A DNA stretch of 64,000 bases, from assembly GCA_026874595.1 (NCBI GenBank), contig CM049313.1:37352659-37416658 (forward strand). The letters are read 5' to 3'. Shown piece by piece: positions 35,286 through 47,104 of the stretch. The stretch's first letter is position 1. Every line of letters begins with the position of its first letter. A program made the position numbers and the translations under genes. The notes beneath the pieces are model-generated. The model was not told where the DNA came from and ran no database searches. It saw nothing but the letters and a program-made list of their open reading frames with translations. The DNA comes from Sipunculus nudus (lineage: Eukaryota; Annelida; Sipuncula; Golfingiida; Sipunculidae).

Positions 35286-36900
35286 ACAAAGCATGGATAT
35301 ATTTAGTACAGGTTTTGTCAACAGAGTATAATCTTTAACCGGAGAAGCGGTTAGTGGATGTTGTAATTCTGATAAATCCTGCTTCCTCGAAAAAAATCCA
35401 TGTTTTTTATGATAAATTACCCGAAAACATCTTCATAGGAAATGAATTACACGAAACAACTTCACTCACCAAGTCTCAGCATTTTTGCTACTTAGGTCTT
35501 GTAGCCGTTGATTTATGGCGGTTCAGCCTCAATCGCATGCGTCCTCATATTTCAAGACATTTTATTTGTAATAACATGATATCTTTTAAACGTGTTCAGG
35601 CAAGGTTTTTTGGAGGGACAGGAGTATTAGTAAACAAGGAAGCGGGTAACGTCATTACCCAGCTTACCAAACCCAAACTTGGAGCTAATCACGGGCCATT
35701 TCTGGGCCAACATTAAAAAAATAAACAGTTGACAAGCGACTTGGTGTATCCGCCGAAGTACAGGGACATAGAAAATGTTAGGCACGGACTGTCACTGCAT
35801 GGACTGTCTCCTGAAGTGACAGTCCTCAATAGTTGTGGCATCAGATACAAAAATATCCCAAGACGCACGGATTGACCAAACTAAAATAAATATTATAGAT
35901 GGCACCACCATAACAGTGAACCACTCTTCAGGTATGTGTGGATTTCACCAGAAACAAACTTGCATATTTACGCCACACGATAACGATACTAGTTGGCGCT
36001 ACAAGTCATATACACAATACAGCACTCCAATGCCATGTGGATGCACATTCCTGAAATAAGGGCATGAATTAATTCAACGATAAGGTGACAGTAGGTGACA
36101 GACTGATTCTTTCTCTACCGCTAGTTGGAAACGTGAATATGTTATAGGACAGAAGGAAACATTTTCGTCATAATTTCAATGAAAAGGGGTAAATCAAATT
36201 AATAATATCCTGATGTCGTCTTCAGGTGCCAAGACATACATGTCTCTAACTTTTGATTACAATTACATCGTTATTTCAGTTTTTCATATAAATGTATTTA
36301 CGATGTTATTTATAATATGTCCATTAAACTAGATTCGTATTTTCCATCAAAGACTTTTATAGGCATCAGCTCACATGTGACCCTATCAGGATATCAGAAA
36401 GATCCGTCCAGGGGTTTCAAGGGTCCCAGAGGTGTTCTTCTGAAACGAACGCCGCGACATCGGAACCCACACGGAAGCCTGATATTCACGGAACTTCGTT
36501 TCGTCGGATACAATTATCTATATAACAACACACCAAATGTGCAAGCTTAATTAACTCCATGTTTAATCCAACCATGAACATTTGTTACTTCTGATGTTCA
36601 GTGATACCCAGTCATTATCTTTTATGGTAATAGTATACGGATGACAAATTGCACATTGAATATTTGTAGAATGTATTTTAGGTTGCTCTAAGCAAAATGT
36701 TGTGTCTTAATTCATTAGTGTGCAGACAAACACAGAACACCAATCGGGAACAGGGGGGTGTTGATCATGTAATAAATATAAACTTTACATAAAATCATCA
36801 ACTTAGAATTTGTTTCATCTGACAAAATTTTACAATTCTCTTTCTGGAAACCTTAATGCTGCTATGTTAAGATGGATACGAACTGTCTCCCGCCACTTTC
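35286..36900. other. Unannotated stretch with a 120-codon frame
   Basis: The plus frame 35354-35716 (120 codons) has no recognisable domain, signal peptide or membrane segment. Frames at 35835-36059 and 36317-36550 are also unrecognised. Exons of an unknown gene cannot be excluded, but nothing supports them. Confidence 0.3.
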
Positions 36901-36928
36901 CACCTCAATTCTTCAAATGTTACAGTAC

Positions 36929-37579
36929 TTACAATTCCTGCCGTCTTTTGAACTTGCTGGTATATGGTGGTATATACCGGTTATATTCTACCTTATTTGC
37001 ATTCGATAAAGGTGATAGTGGGTGAAGTTGTATCGAAACACGAATGGAATAAATTTTGTTACAAAATCGCTGAAATCTCAAATCACGGATGCTTTGTAAT
37101 GGCTTTCTGTTAAACAAGCAAACCATTGCTGTAACTACTAACATTGGGGGGTTCTTCTCTCCCCATATGTGGACCTGTATTTGAATGTTTTTGGTGGATT
37201 GTATTCCACTGACATTATGGCAGCATGCAGAGTCCAAACACTCTTTGTTCACTCTCCATATCCCCTTGTTAAGCACGTCATCATATCCAGCATTAGCTCT
37301 CCCGATAGGAGATGGTCTCCATGGTATCTGTGATCGCTGCATTCATTAAAACTCAGTTCACCAGATAGGATGCTTGAGTTAAAGTACTCTTGCAGCCAGA
37401 CAGGAGGGGAGGGTGTCACCTACAGTAAAATCATGCAAGGCAAATAAATAAACTACTTTGATGTGCCAACTTTGCCAATTCAAGTAGGGGATGAATGCTT
37501 TACCGACACACATAAGTACCCGCTGCTGCCAAGATATCTGCGTGGGCGAGTAACTGCTTTGGTCTGTGCTTCCCACCAC
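36929..37579 (-). pseudogene. Decayed transposon-associated protein fragment
   Basis: Two minus-strand frames (37579-37379 and 37342-36929) appear to be one broken protein. The second contains 'PLQSIRDLRFQRFCNKI' followed by a 'LHPLSPLSNANKVEYNR' segment. In a repeated, uncharacterised protein family of molluscs and cnidarians I recall a similar order, ending in a Leu-Pro-Pro-Thr-Ser motif. The first frame has 'VGKAFIPYLN' and 'LHDFTVGDTLPS', loosely like the 'GK.F.YIP' and 'FHA.TGCDT' segments of the same family. Both are broken by stops and lack conserved residues. This identification is from memory of family patterns and is weak; the element type is not known. Confidence 0.35.
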
Positions 37580-39940
37580 ATTTTAGCAAACGGGACAACT
37601 GTACTGTATCATTCACACAAAGTTGTTTAGTGGCCATGTTAGATCATTTATGGTACCAGTAGCAGGGTGATAGCCTCTGAACTTCCGCCTTTGTGGACCA
37701 TATTTATGAGGTCAGATTAAAGAGGCCTCGTCACATTTACGCATGATATCTTTCTTTACAGAACTTAGTCCAAATGGATAAGAAAGCTGTATACAGCATG
37801 ACTGACATATGTTCTTATGCAAAGCTCTGTACATTAGTAGAGAATATGAACATGTTGGCTTTGAGGTTTTCCACTGTGGTTATTTTGCTCATTTAGCCAT
37901 GTCAATGACTGATTACGACATGAGTGTTCCTGAAACTCCGCCATTCGAAAACAGTCCACGCTTCATTCATTCTGATTTCTTTTGGCTCCACTAAGAACTT
38001 CATATTTAGCAGTATATGTCAATCTGGACGTAAACTCTTTGCATTTGCAAAGAATCCTGTCATGCTTTAGCTTGTTCCCATCATGCGGGTAAGTAACTCT
38101 GCATGCAAAGCAGTCTGCCTGAGAGTCAAATGTGATTTTGCAAGATTTTCATCTCATGTACCAATGCGCCCTTCCTTTTAGTTATTTATTGCATTTAACA
38201 TACTCTGTTATGAATATTCAATGCAACTTTAAGCCAAATACTGTTCCTAAATGACAACTAGGGCTGCTCCAAGCTGTGCAAACTTTTGCAATACCTACAC
38301 ATGCCTTTGGCGGAGGATCACAATTCATAATGTTCGGAGGTTGCGTACAGAATACACAGAAGTCCTTGCTATCGTTTCAGAAGTGGCAAGAAATACTAGT
38401 CAGAGGATACAGAAATTATAATGCTTTCGGGTAGCAAAATTTACAAATTACGAATTGAAATCTATCGGTTTAAAACATTAAAATATCAGGGTTATCCACC
38501 CTGCCACGGTAAACGTTAATGCTTGAGCTCTATCTATCTAGATTAACAACGTTTCAGCTGCTGGAGCTATCAGCCAAGCTCAAGGGCTGTAACACAACAA
38601 ACTTAAATGGAGTAAAAATTGTGACATTTTCAATTATTTCAAGCACGCGTAATCTAAAGAGGAAAGATTCATTACATCAAAACCAACAGGAAGCGCAACG
38701 GATTTAGGCACCTCAAATGCTAGAATCAGCAGGAAATGGATGTAAACATATTTTTGTTAAACAGATATTTTCAGGTAAGTTTATCCTTTATCTTGCCGAA
38801 GCAAAATGAGGGCTGTTAAGCGTGTTTGATTGATGTAGCATTCAGTTAATAAACGGGAGTTCTTTCCCGTTTCCTTTATTATGTTTATTTTATAATCACA
38901 TTAAATTTGATAGTTTCTGGTAATTCCGAAAATTAATCTTTACATTTTCCGCCTTTCTGTTCCATGGCCTCTGGTGAAAAAACTTTAAGGATTAGAAACA
39001 CTCAGCCGTTAAACTGGATCTTGCGTTTAGACATTTGACATCTGTCATTGGCTCTAATGTGCAATACATCAACGGAAAACATGAGAATTCTCAATCGGAG
39101 ACGGACAACATGAACAATCTATTAATTCAAGTGTATCACCTCATTTTATTCACCAAAGCTATTTTTTTATTATATAAAGTTCGTCATCCTTTACCTGATT
39201 TCAATGCAACACTTGAAATAATTACCTTCAAATAGGCATCACTTGCATCACACACCTACACGCGCGCGCAATCCCAATATATATTTATTCAAACATAATG
39301 GACTAATGCATTATTAAAAGTGATAAAAAATACAACTATGTTTCAATACACTTTAAAAAATAATGAATAAAAGCGGAAATTAAAACAAGTCTGATTTAAT
39401 TCCGCCTTTGCTCACTGTATTTTGCATCTTTCTGGACGCTAATTCATAAGTTGGTAACGAGAAATTTTCCTTTAAGTGGCTCAGTTCTTACACAAAAAAA
39501 ACTAAGACTGAACTTTGAAAGTCCTCTGTTCCTAGGCAACAGCAGTTGTGCCTATTGGTTTTCATCAACTCTACCAGTATGATACCTGTTGAGTAACGCT
39601 GCAGGGGTACTCGAAGGGAAAACGCTTATGATAGAACGTTAACGCCTGAATTGGAGAAATTCAAACTTCTTTTTGAACTGTCTCCTGTAAACTCAACCTT
39701 TATCTCCTTAAAGATAAGAACGACTTAATTAATCTGGTAGCATTCTTCACAGTATCAATTTTACTACTTTGAAAACCGAGTAGAATAGCCCTTAGCAGAG
39801 CAAATATACCTCAGTGGGACCAAAGAACAAGACTGAGGCCATAAATCCGAAACCATTGGATCCGAGATCTCATTTTTAGAGAGTGTAACGAGCAACTTTG
39901 CGGTTACAATCATTGCCTCCTCCAGTAGTGTATGCGTGGA
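37580..39940. other. Unannotated stretch
   Basis: May hold more of the decayed element upstream of 37579, but I cannot follow a frame. A short CG-rich run (acacgcgcgcgca) lies near 39255. No other structure was seen. Confidence 0.35.
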
Positions 39941-39944
39941 AAAA

Positions 39945-40067
39945 CCCGTTCGTGTGCGTGTGTGTGTTTGTTCGTGTGTTTGTTCCCAACATAACTCAAG
40001 CAATCATGAACGGAAACTCATGAAATGTACAGGATATTTCAGTAATGGGCCAATAAAGAATCGATTC
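39945..40067 (+). repeat. Dispersed GT-containing repeat, copy 2
   Basis: It reads 'cccgttcgtgtgcgtgtgtg', 'tgtttgttccca', 'caatcatgaacggaaa', 'catgaaatgtacagg' and 'gggccaataaagaatcgatt'. It ends about 20 bp before the 42-bp minisatellite. Confidence 0.65.
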
Positions 40068-40086
40068 GATTTTTTCTAGATTTAAA

Positions 40087-41676
40087 TGTACAAACCAAGA
40101 CAGCTACAGAGAAAATATACAGTCTGCATGTACACATGAAGACAGCTACAGAGAAAATATACAGTCTGCATGTACAAATGAAGACAGCTACAGGGAAAAT
40201 AAACAGTCTGCATATAAAGCACGACAGCGACAGGGAAAATATACAGTATGCATGTACAAAGCAATACAGCTACAGGAATAATGTACAGTCTGCAAGTACA
40301 AATCAAGACAGCTACAGGGAAAATATACATTCCGCATGTACAAATCAAGACAGCTACAGGGAAAATATACAGTCTGTCTGTACAAATCAAGACAGCTACA
40401 GAGAAAATATACAGTCTGCATGTACAAATGAAGACAGCTACAGAGAACATATACAGTCTGCATGTACAGATCAAGATAGCTACAGGAATAATATACAGTC
40501 TGTCTGTACAAATCAAGACAGCAATAGGGATAAAATACAGTCTGTACAAATCAAGACAGCTACAAGGATAATATACAGTCTGCATTTACAAATAAAGACA
40601 GCTACAGGAATAATATACAGTCTACATGTACAAATCAAGACAGCAATCGGAAAAATATACAGTCTGCATGTAGAAAATCAAGACAGCTACAGGAAAATAT
40701 ACAGTCTGTCCGTACAAATCAAGACAGCAATAGGAATAATATACAGTCTGCATGTACAAAGCAAGACAGCTACAGGGAAAATATACAGTCTGTACAAATC
40801 AAGACAGCTACAGGGATAAAATACAGTATGCATGTACAAATTAAGGGAGCTACAGGAATAATATACAGTCTGCATGTATAAATCAAGACAGCTACAGGAA
40901 AAATATACAGTCTGCATGTACAAATCAAGACAGCAATAGGGATAATATACAGTCTGTCTGTACAAATCAAGACAGCTACAGGAATAATATACAGTCTTTA
41001 CAAATCGATACAGCTACAGGGATAATATACAGTATGCATGTACAAATCAAAAGAGCAACAGAGATAATATACAGTCTTGATGTACAAATCAAGACAGCAA
41101 TAGGGATAATATACAGTCTGCATGTACAAATTCAAGACAGCAACAGGAATGATATACAGTCTGTACAAATCAAGACAGCTACAGGGATAATATACATTCT
41201 CTGTACAAATCAAGACAGCAATAGGAATAATATACAGTCTGTCTGTACAAATCAAGACAGCTACAGGGATAGTACACAGTCTGCATGTACACATCTAGAC
41301 AGCTACAGGGATATTACACAGTCTGCATGTACAAATCAAGACAGCTACAGGAATAATATACAGTCTGTCTGTACAAATCAAGACAGCTACAGGAATAATA
41401 TACAGTCTGTCTGTACAAATCAAGACAGCTGCGGGGAAAATATACAGTCTGTCTGTACAAATCAAGACAACAATAGGGATAAAATACAGTCTGCCTGTGC
41501 AAATCAAGACAGCTACAGGAATAATATACAGTCTGTCTGTACAAATCAAGACAGCTACAGGGAAATTATACAGCCTGCAAGTACAAAGCACGACAGCTAC
41601 AGGGAAAATATACAGTCTGCATGTATAAATCAAGACAGCTACATGGAAAATATACAGTCTGTATGTACAAACCAAA
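40087..41676 (+). repeat. 42-bp minisatellite, about 38-40 units
   Basis: The core GACAGCTACAGGRAWAATAT is followed by ACAGTCTGCATGTACAAATCA. Variant sites are regular: GCTACAGG versus GCAATAGG, GGAAAA versus GGAATAA or GGGATAA, and CTGCATGTAC versus CTGTCTGTAC or a 4-bp shorter CTGTAC. Because 42 is a multiple of three and most units lack stops, frames of 227, 236, 167 and 126 codons stay open on both strands (14-residue repeats such as NQDSYRENIQSACT). They begin and end where short units shift the frame, and their starts are internal, so I do not call them genes. Confidence 0.95.
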
Positions 41677-41679
41677 ACT

Positions 41680-42405
41680 CCTTAGTTTATAAACCAGAGA
41701 AAAGAGAAGCCGCTAATAATGTCCAAATAATGAATGAATCCTAAGCAAGACCCTTTGCAAAACTAACAGACGACGACTTTCAAAGTTGAACAGGTGTTTG
41801 TTCAACAATTTGCTTTCTCTGCTTGGAAATTAAGAAACAGCTGATTAGATAAGTGTCCAAATAATTGACCTCCCTGGTTTAATAGTAAAAGTCTGCAACA
41901 TCAGGAAAGGTTTTAATATATTTATACATCGTTTTAGTTTAATACTATTATATATATAGGCATTTTCATAAAGTGGACACCCATGCATAGTGGCCATTTT
42001 TTTTACCGGTCCCGTGCTTTTCCTCCTCATTATTAATGTTGCATGAACCACCTATATAACCATAAACCGACAGGATAATAACACCTCCTATGACAATATA
42101 TCGATCACCATCTCTCCCATATGATGTACAGTTAACAACTTACATATGCGCCTTTTTATCATGTATGAAAGGTAAGAAAAAAAAAATAAAATTTTGGCTG
42201 AAAATATTAAGGTAAGTGTTCTTTGAAAAAAATCATTATAACATTCTTAGAAAAGATAGGATAAAATATTGTTTCAGCGATTAAATTTATATTCAGTAGT
42301 TAAATATCCATTACGTGGCGTTTATATATTTATGTCAAGTCTGTTCAAGACAGTCCTTTGTGTCACATAAGTTTAACTTTTGTCATTAGCGTTTGAGTTT
42401 TAAAT
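41680..42405. other. Unannotated stretch
   Basis: AT-rich sequence between the minisatellite and the large solo LTR; no supported feature. Confidence 0.45.
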
Positions 42406-42409
42406 ACAT

Positions 42410-43252
42410 TGAAACACGTCTTTTTTTATTGTGTGACACGGGCGTAACTCTTGTTGTAGTGGCCTCGCCTAGCCGGGTGTTGCACTCTCAGTTGAATCCG
42501 TACTGGTTGAACTCTCGTTGTCAAGCTAGTCTGGGGCTTTCTCTCCTGGCAGAGCCGGGCGAGCTCACGTGTGAACCCTGATATGTAGAGACACGGCATT
42601 CGTTGTTCAGGATGTTTCCTGTAACGCGTGTGTACTGTGTATTAGGTTAGATTCTTTAGATTGTACGAGAAATAGAAAGTTCCCGGCCTGAGATGAGAAG
42701 CTGTAAATAGGGGCTGTGTTTTAAAGCCGAGAGAGAGGTGAGAGAACATTCCAGCGGACACAGAAGTGTGTAAGTCAGTTTGTGGGACCTATTCCTATAC
42801 TTGCGGCAATTATAGATTTTCTTCTGGATTTGTAACGAATCTTATTTGGTCTTCAGTTTACTTTCGGGATTGTTACAAGAGCTTTACATTGGAATGTTAT
42901 CCTCCGAGAGAATTTGTGTGAACTGTTCGTCTGGCTTATACATTTTAAAGGACTTGTCGCTTACACAGTGGAGGTATCCAGGTACTGTGCACTTAGTTTT
43001 TTTACTGTGTGATTGTATTGATTTGCTGTTATACTGCTGTTATACTGTGTCATTGTATTGATTAAGTGTATTGTAATGTTAGGGTTGTATTAAGAATAAA
43101 TCATGGTTATTTGTTAACATAAAACCACTGACTTCTTTATTCATTCCCCTAGACATTTCACGCTGCCTAGTGTTACCCGATCTTATTTTTTTTTCTTCAT
43201 TACAAATTTATGTTCATCGCGCATACGTGATCTGTTGATATTAGGTTCCGTT

Positions 43253-43255
<3 letters not shown>
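42410..43255 (+). mobile_element. Solo LTR of a large LTR-retrotransposon family, copy 1
   Basis: This 846-bp unit is shared with an inverted copy at 54927-55702. The 3' end is CCGTTACA. A TATA-like TGTAAATAG lies at 42702-42710, and the poly-A signal AATAAA at 43095-43100 is followed by T-rich sequence, giving the U3-R-U5 order of an LTR. It carries about 80 bp (around 42715-42815) that copy 2 lacks. No interior, PBS or coding sequence adjoins it, so it is a solo LTR. The 5' end (TGAAACAC) is mutated from TGTTACA and a target duplication is not clear. Gypsy-type is likely from the terminal sequence but unproven. Confidence 0.7.

Positions 43256-43309
<54 letters not shown>
43256..43309. repeat. 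(AT)n microsatellite between two LTRs
   Basis: About 54 bp of AT repeats starting right at the end of the large solo LTR and ending right at the TRIM LTR. The array resumes briefly after the TRIM LTR (43464-43472). Confidence 0.95.
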
Positions 43310-43313
<4 letters not shown>

Positions 43314-43463
43314 ACGGGGTGACATAAAAGCGGACCGAACTATCTCGCTAGTGAAGCTTGCTTTTCTAGCGAAGCGGTTGGTACGCAGGACTTGTGCGCC
43401 ACCCACATGGGTTCGAATCCGAGATCGGCCCGATGTTTCCCCTAAAAAATTGTCTTCGTAACA
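43310..43463 (+). mobile_element. Solo TRIM LTR inserted in (AT)n
   Basis: The 154-bp unit runs from TGTTACGGGG to CGTAACA. It has A box TAGCGAAGCGGT (43367-43378) and a perfect-consensus B box GGTTCGAATCC (43410-43420). The flanks are ATAT on both sides, consistent with a 4-bp target duplication but uninformative in a TA array. The interior and second LTR are gone, as expected from recombination between LTRs. Confidence 0.85.
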
Positions 43464-43910
43464 ATATATATAAACACAAGTAGAGCTATTTTAATTCCAT
43501 ATATCGTCATGTGAGGAATTTGGCCATTGTACACATAGCCATTGTCTGATGTTACAATATACAGTCGAGGGAGGCATTTATAAGGGAAGAATATTGTCCG
43601 AAAGTGTATATTCGCTGAAAGAGATTATTTTGAAGAGGGCGTTTTATTTCAGGGCAATTATTTCTTAACAACGAGAAACAGAATTTGGGAGAGCTAGAAC
43701 AGTTTGGGGTCACAGAAGAATCAAGAGAGGCTGTTTTTGGGTATGATCTAATCAAGCCCATCATTTAAATTCATAGGATGCGAGGTTGTAAGGAACGTCT
43801 TTAAATTAATATAACATATCAATTCATGGATCAATTACGCAATCATTTATTATTTAATGTCATTTCATATGCCTAAAATGTAATTCTTTTTTCATTTCCC
43901 CTAACTTTTA
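43464..43910. other. Unannotated stretch
   Basis: No supported feature between the TRIM LTR and the probable SINE. Confidence 0.45.
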
Positions 43911-43916
43911 TAGTCA

Positions 43917-44145
43917 GGTTGTGGAGCGTGGTAGGGACATGGTGTCAGCGCCTGACCTGTGACCGCAAGGTTGTGAGTTCGCGTCCCGTTTTGACTCCTG
44001 TATACGTTAAGACTGAGGCAAATGTAGACCAAATAACTTTCTGGCGCCTATCACGGCTGCTTGGGTTGTATGCTCCCCAGGGAGCTGAAGAAGAAAAGCT
44101 ACAAGAAGAACATTGCCTTAAGACAAGGAAGGCAAAGTGAAAATT
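43917..44145 (+). mobile_element. Probable tRNA-derived SINE, different family
   Basis: A tRNA-like head runs from 'gcgtggtagggacatggtgt' to 'gagttcgcgtcccg', the latter being B-box-like. It is followed by a body with 'ttgggttgtatgctccccag'. No second copy in the window and no clear target duplication were found, so the call rests on the B-box-like head alone. Confidence 0.4.
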
Positions 44146-44149
44146 CGAA

Positions 44150-45505
44150 ATCGTCGGTGATATCAGACTATAAACCCCCACCTTTTATTAAGGGAATAAA
44201 CTTTCAAAGCTATCTCTGCCAAGATTCCCCCAAGAACGGGATAGTTTAGTTATTTCTGTGTAATACTTTAATATCTTTTTGTACAAATAATCATTGTTAT
44301 AATAATTTCATGTGGGACTGATTTCCGATTTACACATGCCCATATTGGAATGTCTCTACTAAGTAACGATTTCGTGCTGAAATATTTAGAATAATTTAGA
44401 GTGATCAGGATTAGTTATTATGAGGTTAATCTGGATGTTCACGGGCGAGTTAACTATATGGTGAACATATAACTAGAATCAGATTCTTTCATTACCAATG
44501 AGCCAAGTGCTTGCAAACGTTCTTGAAGAAAAGCCACTGAAACATGTATAAGAAATTCTCTTAGTAACGTGCCATTATCATACCAGTCAAAGATTTTGAA
44601 TTATTGATTGCTAATAAAATGTGAGAGAATTATGTAAAGGTGACCTTCAATGTCCTAAATTAGTTAATCAGAACATCTATTTGTTAAATCACTTATTACG
44701 ACATACCAGTAGATGCCAGTGTCTTTTTATGCGGATGACATGAACCCTTATGATGGTTTGTGGTCTGTTATCATGATAATGTCAAATTTTATTTCAGTGA
44801 GTTATAGAGCTTTTGTGACGTTTCTCACCGTAGCAGTAATTTATGCCTACGACGTTTAAACACATAAACATCTGAGTTTTATCCCTCTGTTAAAGACCAT
44901 TTTCCTATTTCGCTCCTGCTCGATAGAACATGAGTCTGGTTAACATTTCAAAAGAAATTTTTATTTATAGTTTTTATGCTGTTTGATTTTATTACTTCAA
45001 GTTTTGGCAAAAATTGTTAAGAATAGATTTGGTATAAAATAAAAGTTATCATATTGTAAACTAATTTGATCTGTCCTTCACACTGACTGGGAGACAAAAC
45101 ATGTATTTTTGTTTAGAAAAATAAGAGAAACCTGGTGTTAAATAAACAAAGAAGACATGTTTACGGAAAACGACTGGGTTATCTGAATACCGGGAACACT
45201 TCCGGCGGGCAATAGTATGTACAAATCTTAATGCTGGTGGGCCGATGATATAAACAAAACAATGATACCGTTGGGCTGATGGTAGTGACTTTTGGTCGCT
45301 TTCATCAAATTTCTAAGGCCTGTTTTTCACTCCGGTGTAATCAGCCCAGTAATAACGTGACAAATCAATGAGATACACCAACGCACGTCTCAGAAATTCA
45401 CAGATCTTTAAACCGTGGAGAGTCGCTGCATAACCTCTCACTGTGAGAAGTCTAGGAAAGACCCTTTATCAGTATATTCCATGTGGTCTGTCTGTGTTTT
45501 TGCTG
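44150..45505. other. Unannotated stretch
   Basis: AT-rich sequence without exon-like frames or repeat ends. Confidence 0.45.
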
Positions 45506-45509
45506 TATT

Positions 45510-45675
45510 ATTTAGGTCGCTTGACCTTCTAGAGACTGTAACAAAAATAAACACGCCCTCTTACTCTCATTTCTGATACTCTCAGGGGAGTTCACCTTCC
45601 TTGTTTATTTAGAGACGGCACGTTCTATCCAGACGTCATGGCTCATACTAGGTCATGCATTATCTGCCATAAGCA
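45510..45675 (+). repeat. Duplicated segment, copy 1 (empty site)
   Basis: It matches 46620-46780 plus 47077-47100 through 'tgatactct', 'cttccttgttta', 'cacgttct', 'cagac' and 'aggtcatgcatta'. It lacks the MITE present in the other copy and so shows the pre-insertion state. Confidence 0.7.
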
Positions 45676-46560
45676 GCACACAAAGTAAAGACTTTGGAAT
45701 AAAACAAACCATATATATTACCGATATGTTGCACTTGGATGACGTTCTCATTGCCCCTTGACACGGTCACGTTTTGTTCTCATATACATCTTTTCGTGCT
45801 ATAATATTTGACTGTTGACGCTTCTCGTGAGGTCTTGGTCCTACTTAATAGGAGGTATTTAAGTACAGGATTAAACATACTAAACTGGGGATATCAAAAT
45901 AAAAATCAACATTTTAACATTATCGTATTATTTAGAACATTCGGACCAAACACACGTACCTAATGTGCATTTCAAATGTTGCCAGTTAGTTCAAATCCTT
46001 AACTGTCCTAATGAACGGATTAACGACATAAGGGATGGTTACTTTGATGTATTTATGAGAGAATTGTTTGGCTATTTCAGCGAGCAGCTTGCGAAATAAT
46101 TCGCCTATAACACTTTTGGACTTCCTGGAGTGACTGAAATGCCGACAAATATCATTTGGTGTAATTTCAAAGAAACATGCAGTTATTTAGTATAATTAGG
46201 GGGGAAACTGGATTTAACATTTTCTTAGCACTTACACAAATCAGATATTACACAAATATGAAAAAAAACACAGTTCTGATTCACTCCATGTGACTACCAT
46301 GAAAGTTTGTATTATTTTATTGCTAAGTCGCCGTTATGCCCTCTGTAAAACACCTTAAAACACGTTGTTTGTCTTCAGACATAAAGATCCATTTGCTTTC
46401 AAGGTTACTTAAAACAGTGCCTTCAGGGAACACTTATACTGCATGCACCTTTCGTCAAGTCCCAATCAATTAAAGAGAGAGTAACATTCACTGTTGAAAT
46501 CAATACGTCATGTATAAACGTGTGAATTGATGATGCTTAAATATGCTCATATACGTCTGT

Positions 46561-46572
46561 GGGGGGGGGGGG
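46561..46572. repeat. Poly-G run
   Basis: Twelve G's between 'gtctgt' and 'tccatg'. Confidence 0.9.
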
Positions 46573-46619
46573 TCCATGAAAATATGTGAGAGGATCTGGG
46601 AACATTTGTTTGCTCCTCA

Positions 46620-47100
46620 TTTTAAATTTATGATTCACTACTTGACTATGATTCTACAGACTATAATAATAATAAATACGTCTTATTCTTTACGTTCCTG
46701 ATACTCTTAGGAAGGTTCCCCTTCCTTTGTTATACAGATACAACACGTTCTGTTCAGACCTCATTAATGATTAGGCAAAAAAATTAAAGGGTATGGTTCT
46801 CAGGCACTTTTTTTCAGAAATCAATGCGGGCGGGCGGAATTTTATTTTTGACCCTTTTTTGTATGTTTCGATAAAATTTCATATGATCAGGGAAAAGCAT
46901 GTAAATGACAGGTTTCTTCTTCTAAACAGGTAAAAGCACTACATTACAAATGAAATCGTATCGAAATTGTATTATTTTACCATTTTGAATGATGAAATCA
47001 AAATAAAAATGTTTGATGCGGTGGGTTTAAATTGACGCGGGCGGTGCCTGAGAACCATACCTTTAATTTTTTTTTGGCTTTAGGTGTCATGCATTATTTA
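46620..47100 (+). repeat. Duplicated segment, copy 2, interrupted by a MITE
   Basis: The segment homologous to 45510-45675 is split at 'gattaggc / ggctttaggtgtcatgcatt' by the element at 46784-47066. Confidence 0.65.
46784..47066. mobile_element. MITE with near-perfect TIRs and TTAA flanks
   Basis: TTAA (46784-46787) is followed by AGGGTATGGTTCTCAGGCAC (46788-46807). The right end is GTGCCTGAGAACCATACCT (47044-47062) followed by TTAA (47063-47066). The inverted ends differ by a single G. The body of about 275 bp has a GCGGGCGGG-type word near each end and no coding capacity. TTAA targets are typical of piggyBac-like and some other transposases; the terminal bases are not the usual piggyBac CCC, so the superfamily is open. 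Confidence 0.8.
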
Positions 47101-47104
47101 TTTC

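Noticed and set aside
40082-41744. Long open frames (227, 236, 167, 126 codons) as protein genes
   Set aside because: They are read-through of a 42-bp minisatellite on both strands, begin and end at unit-length variants, and have no upstream gene structure.
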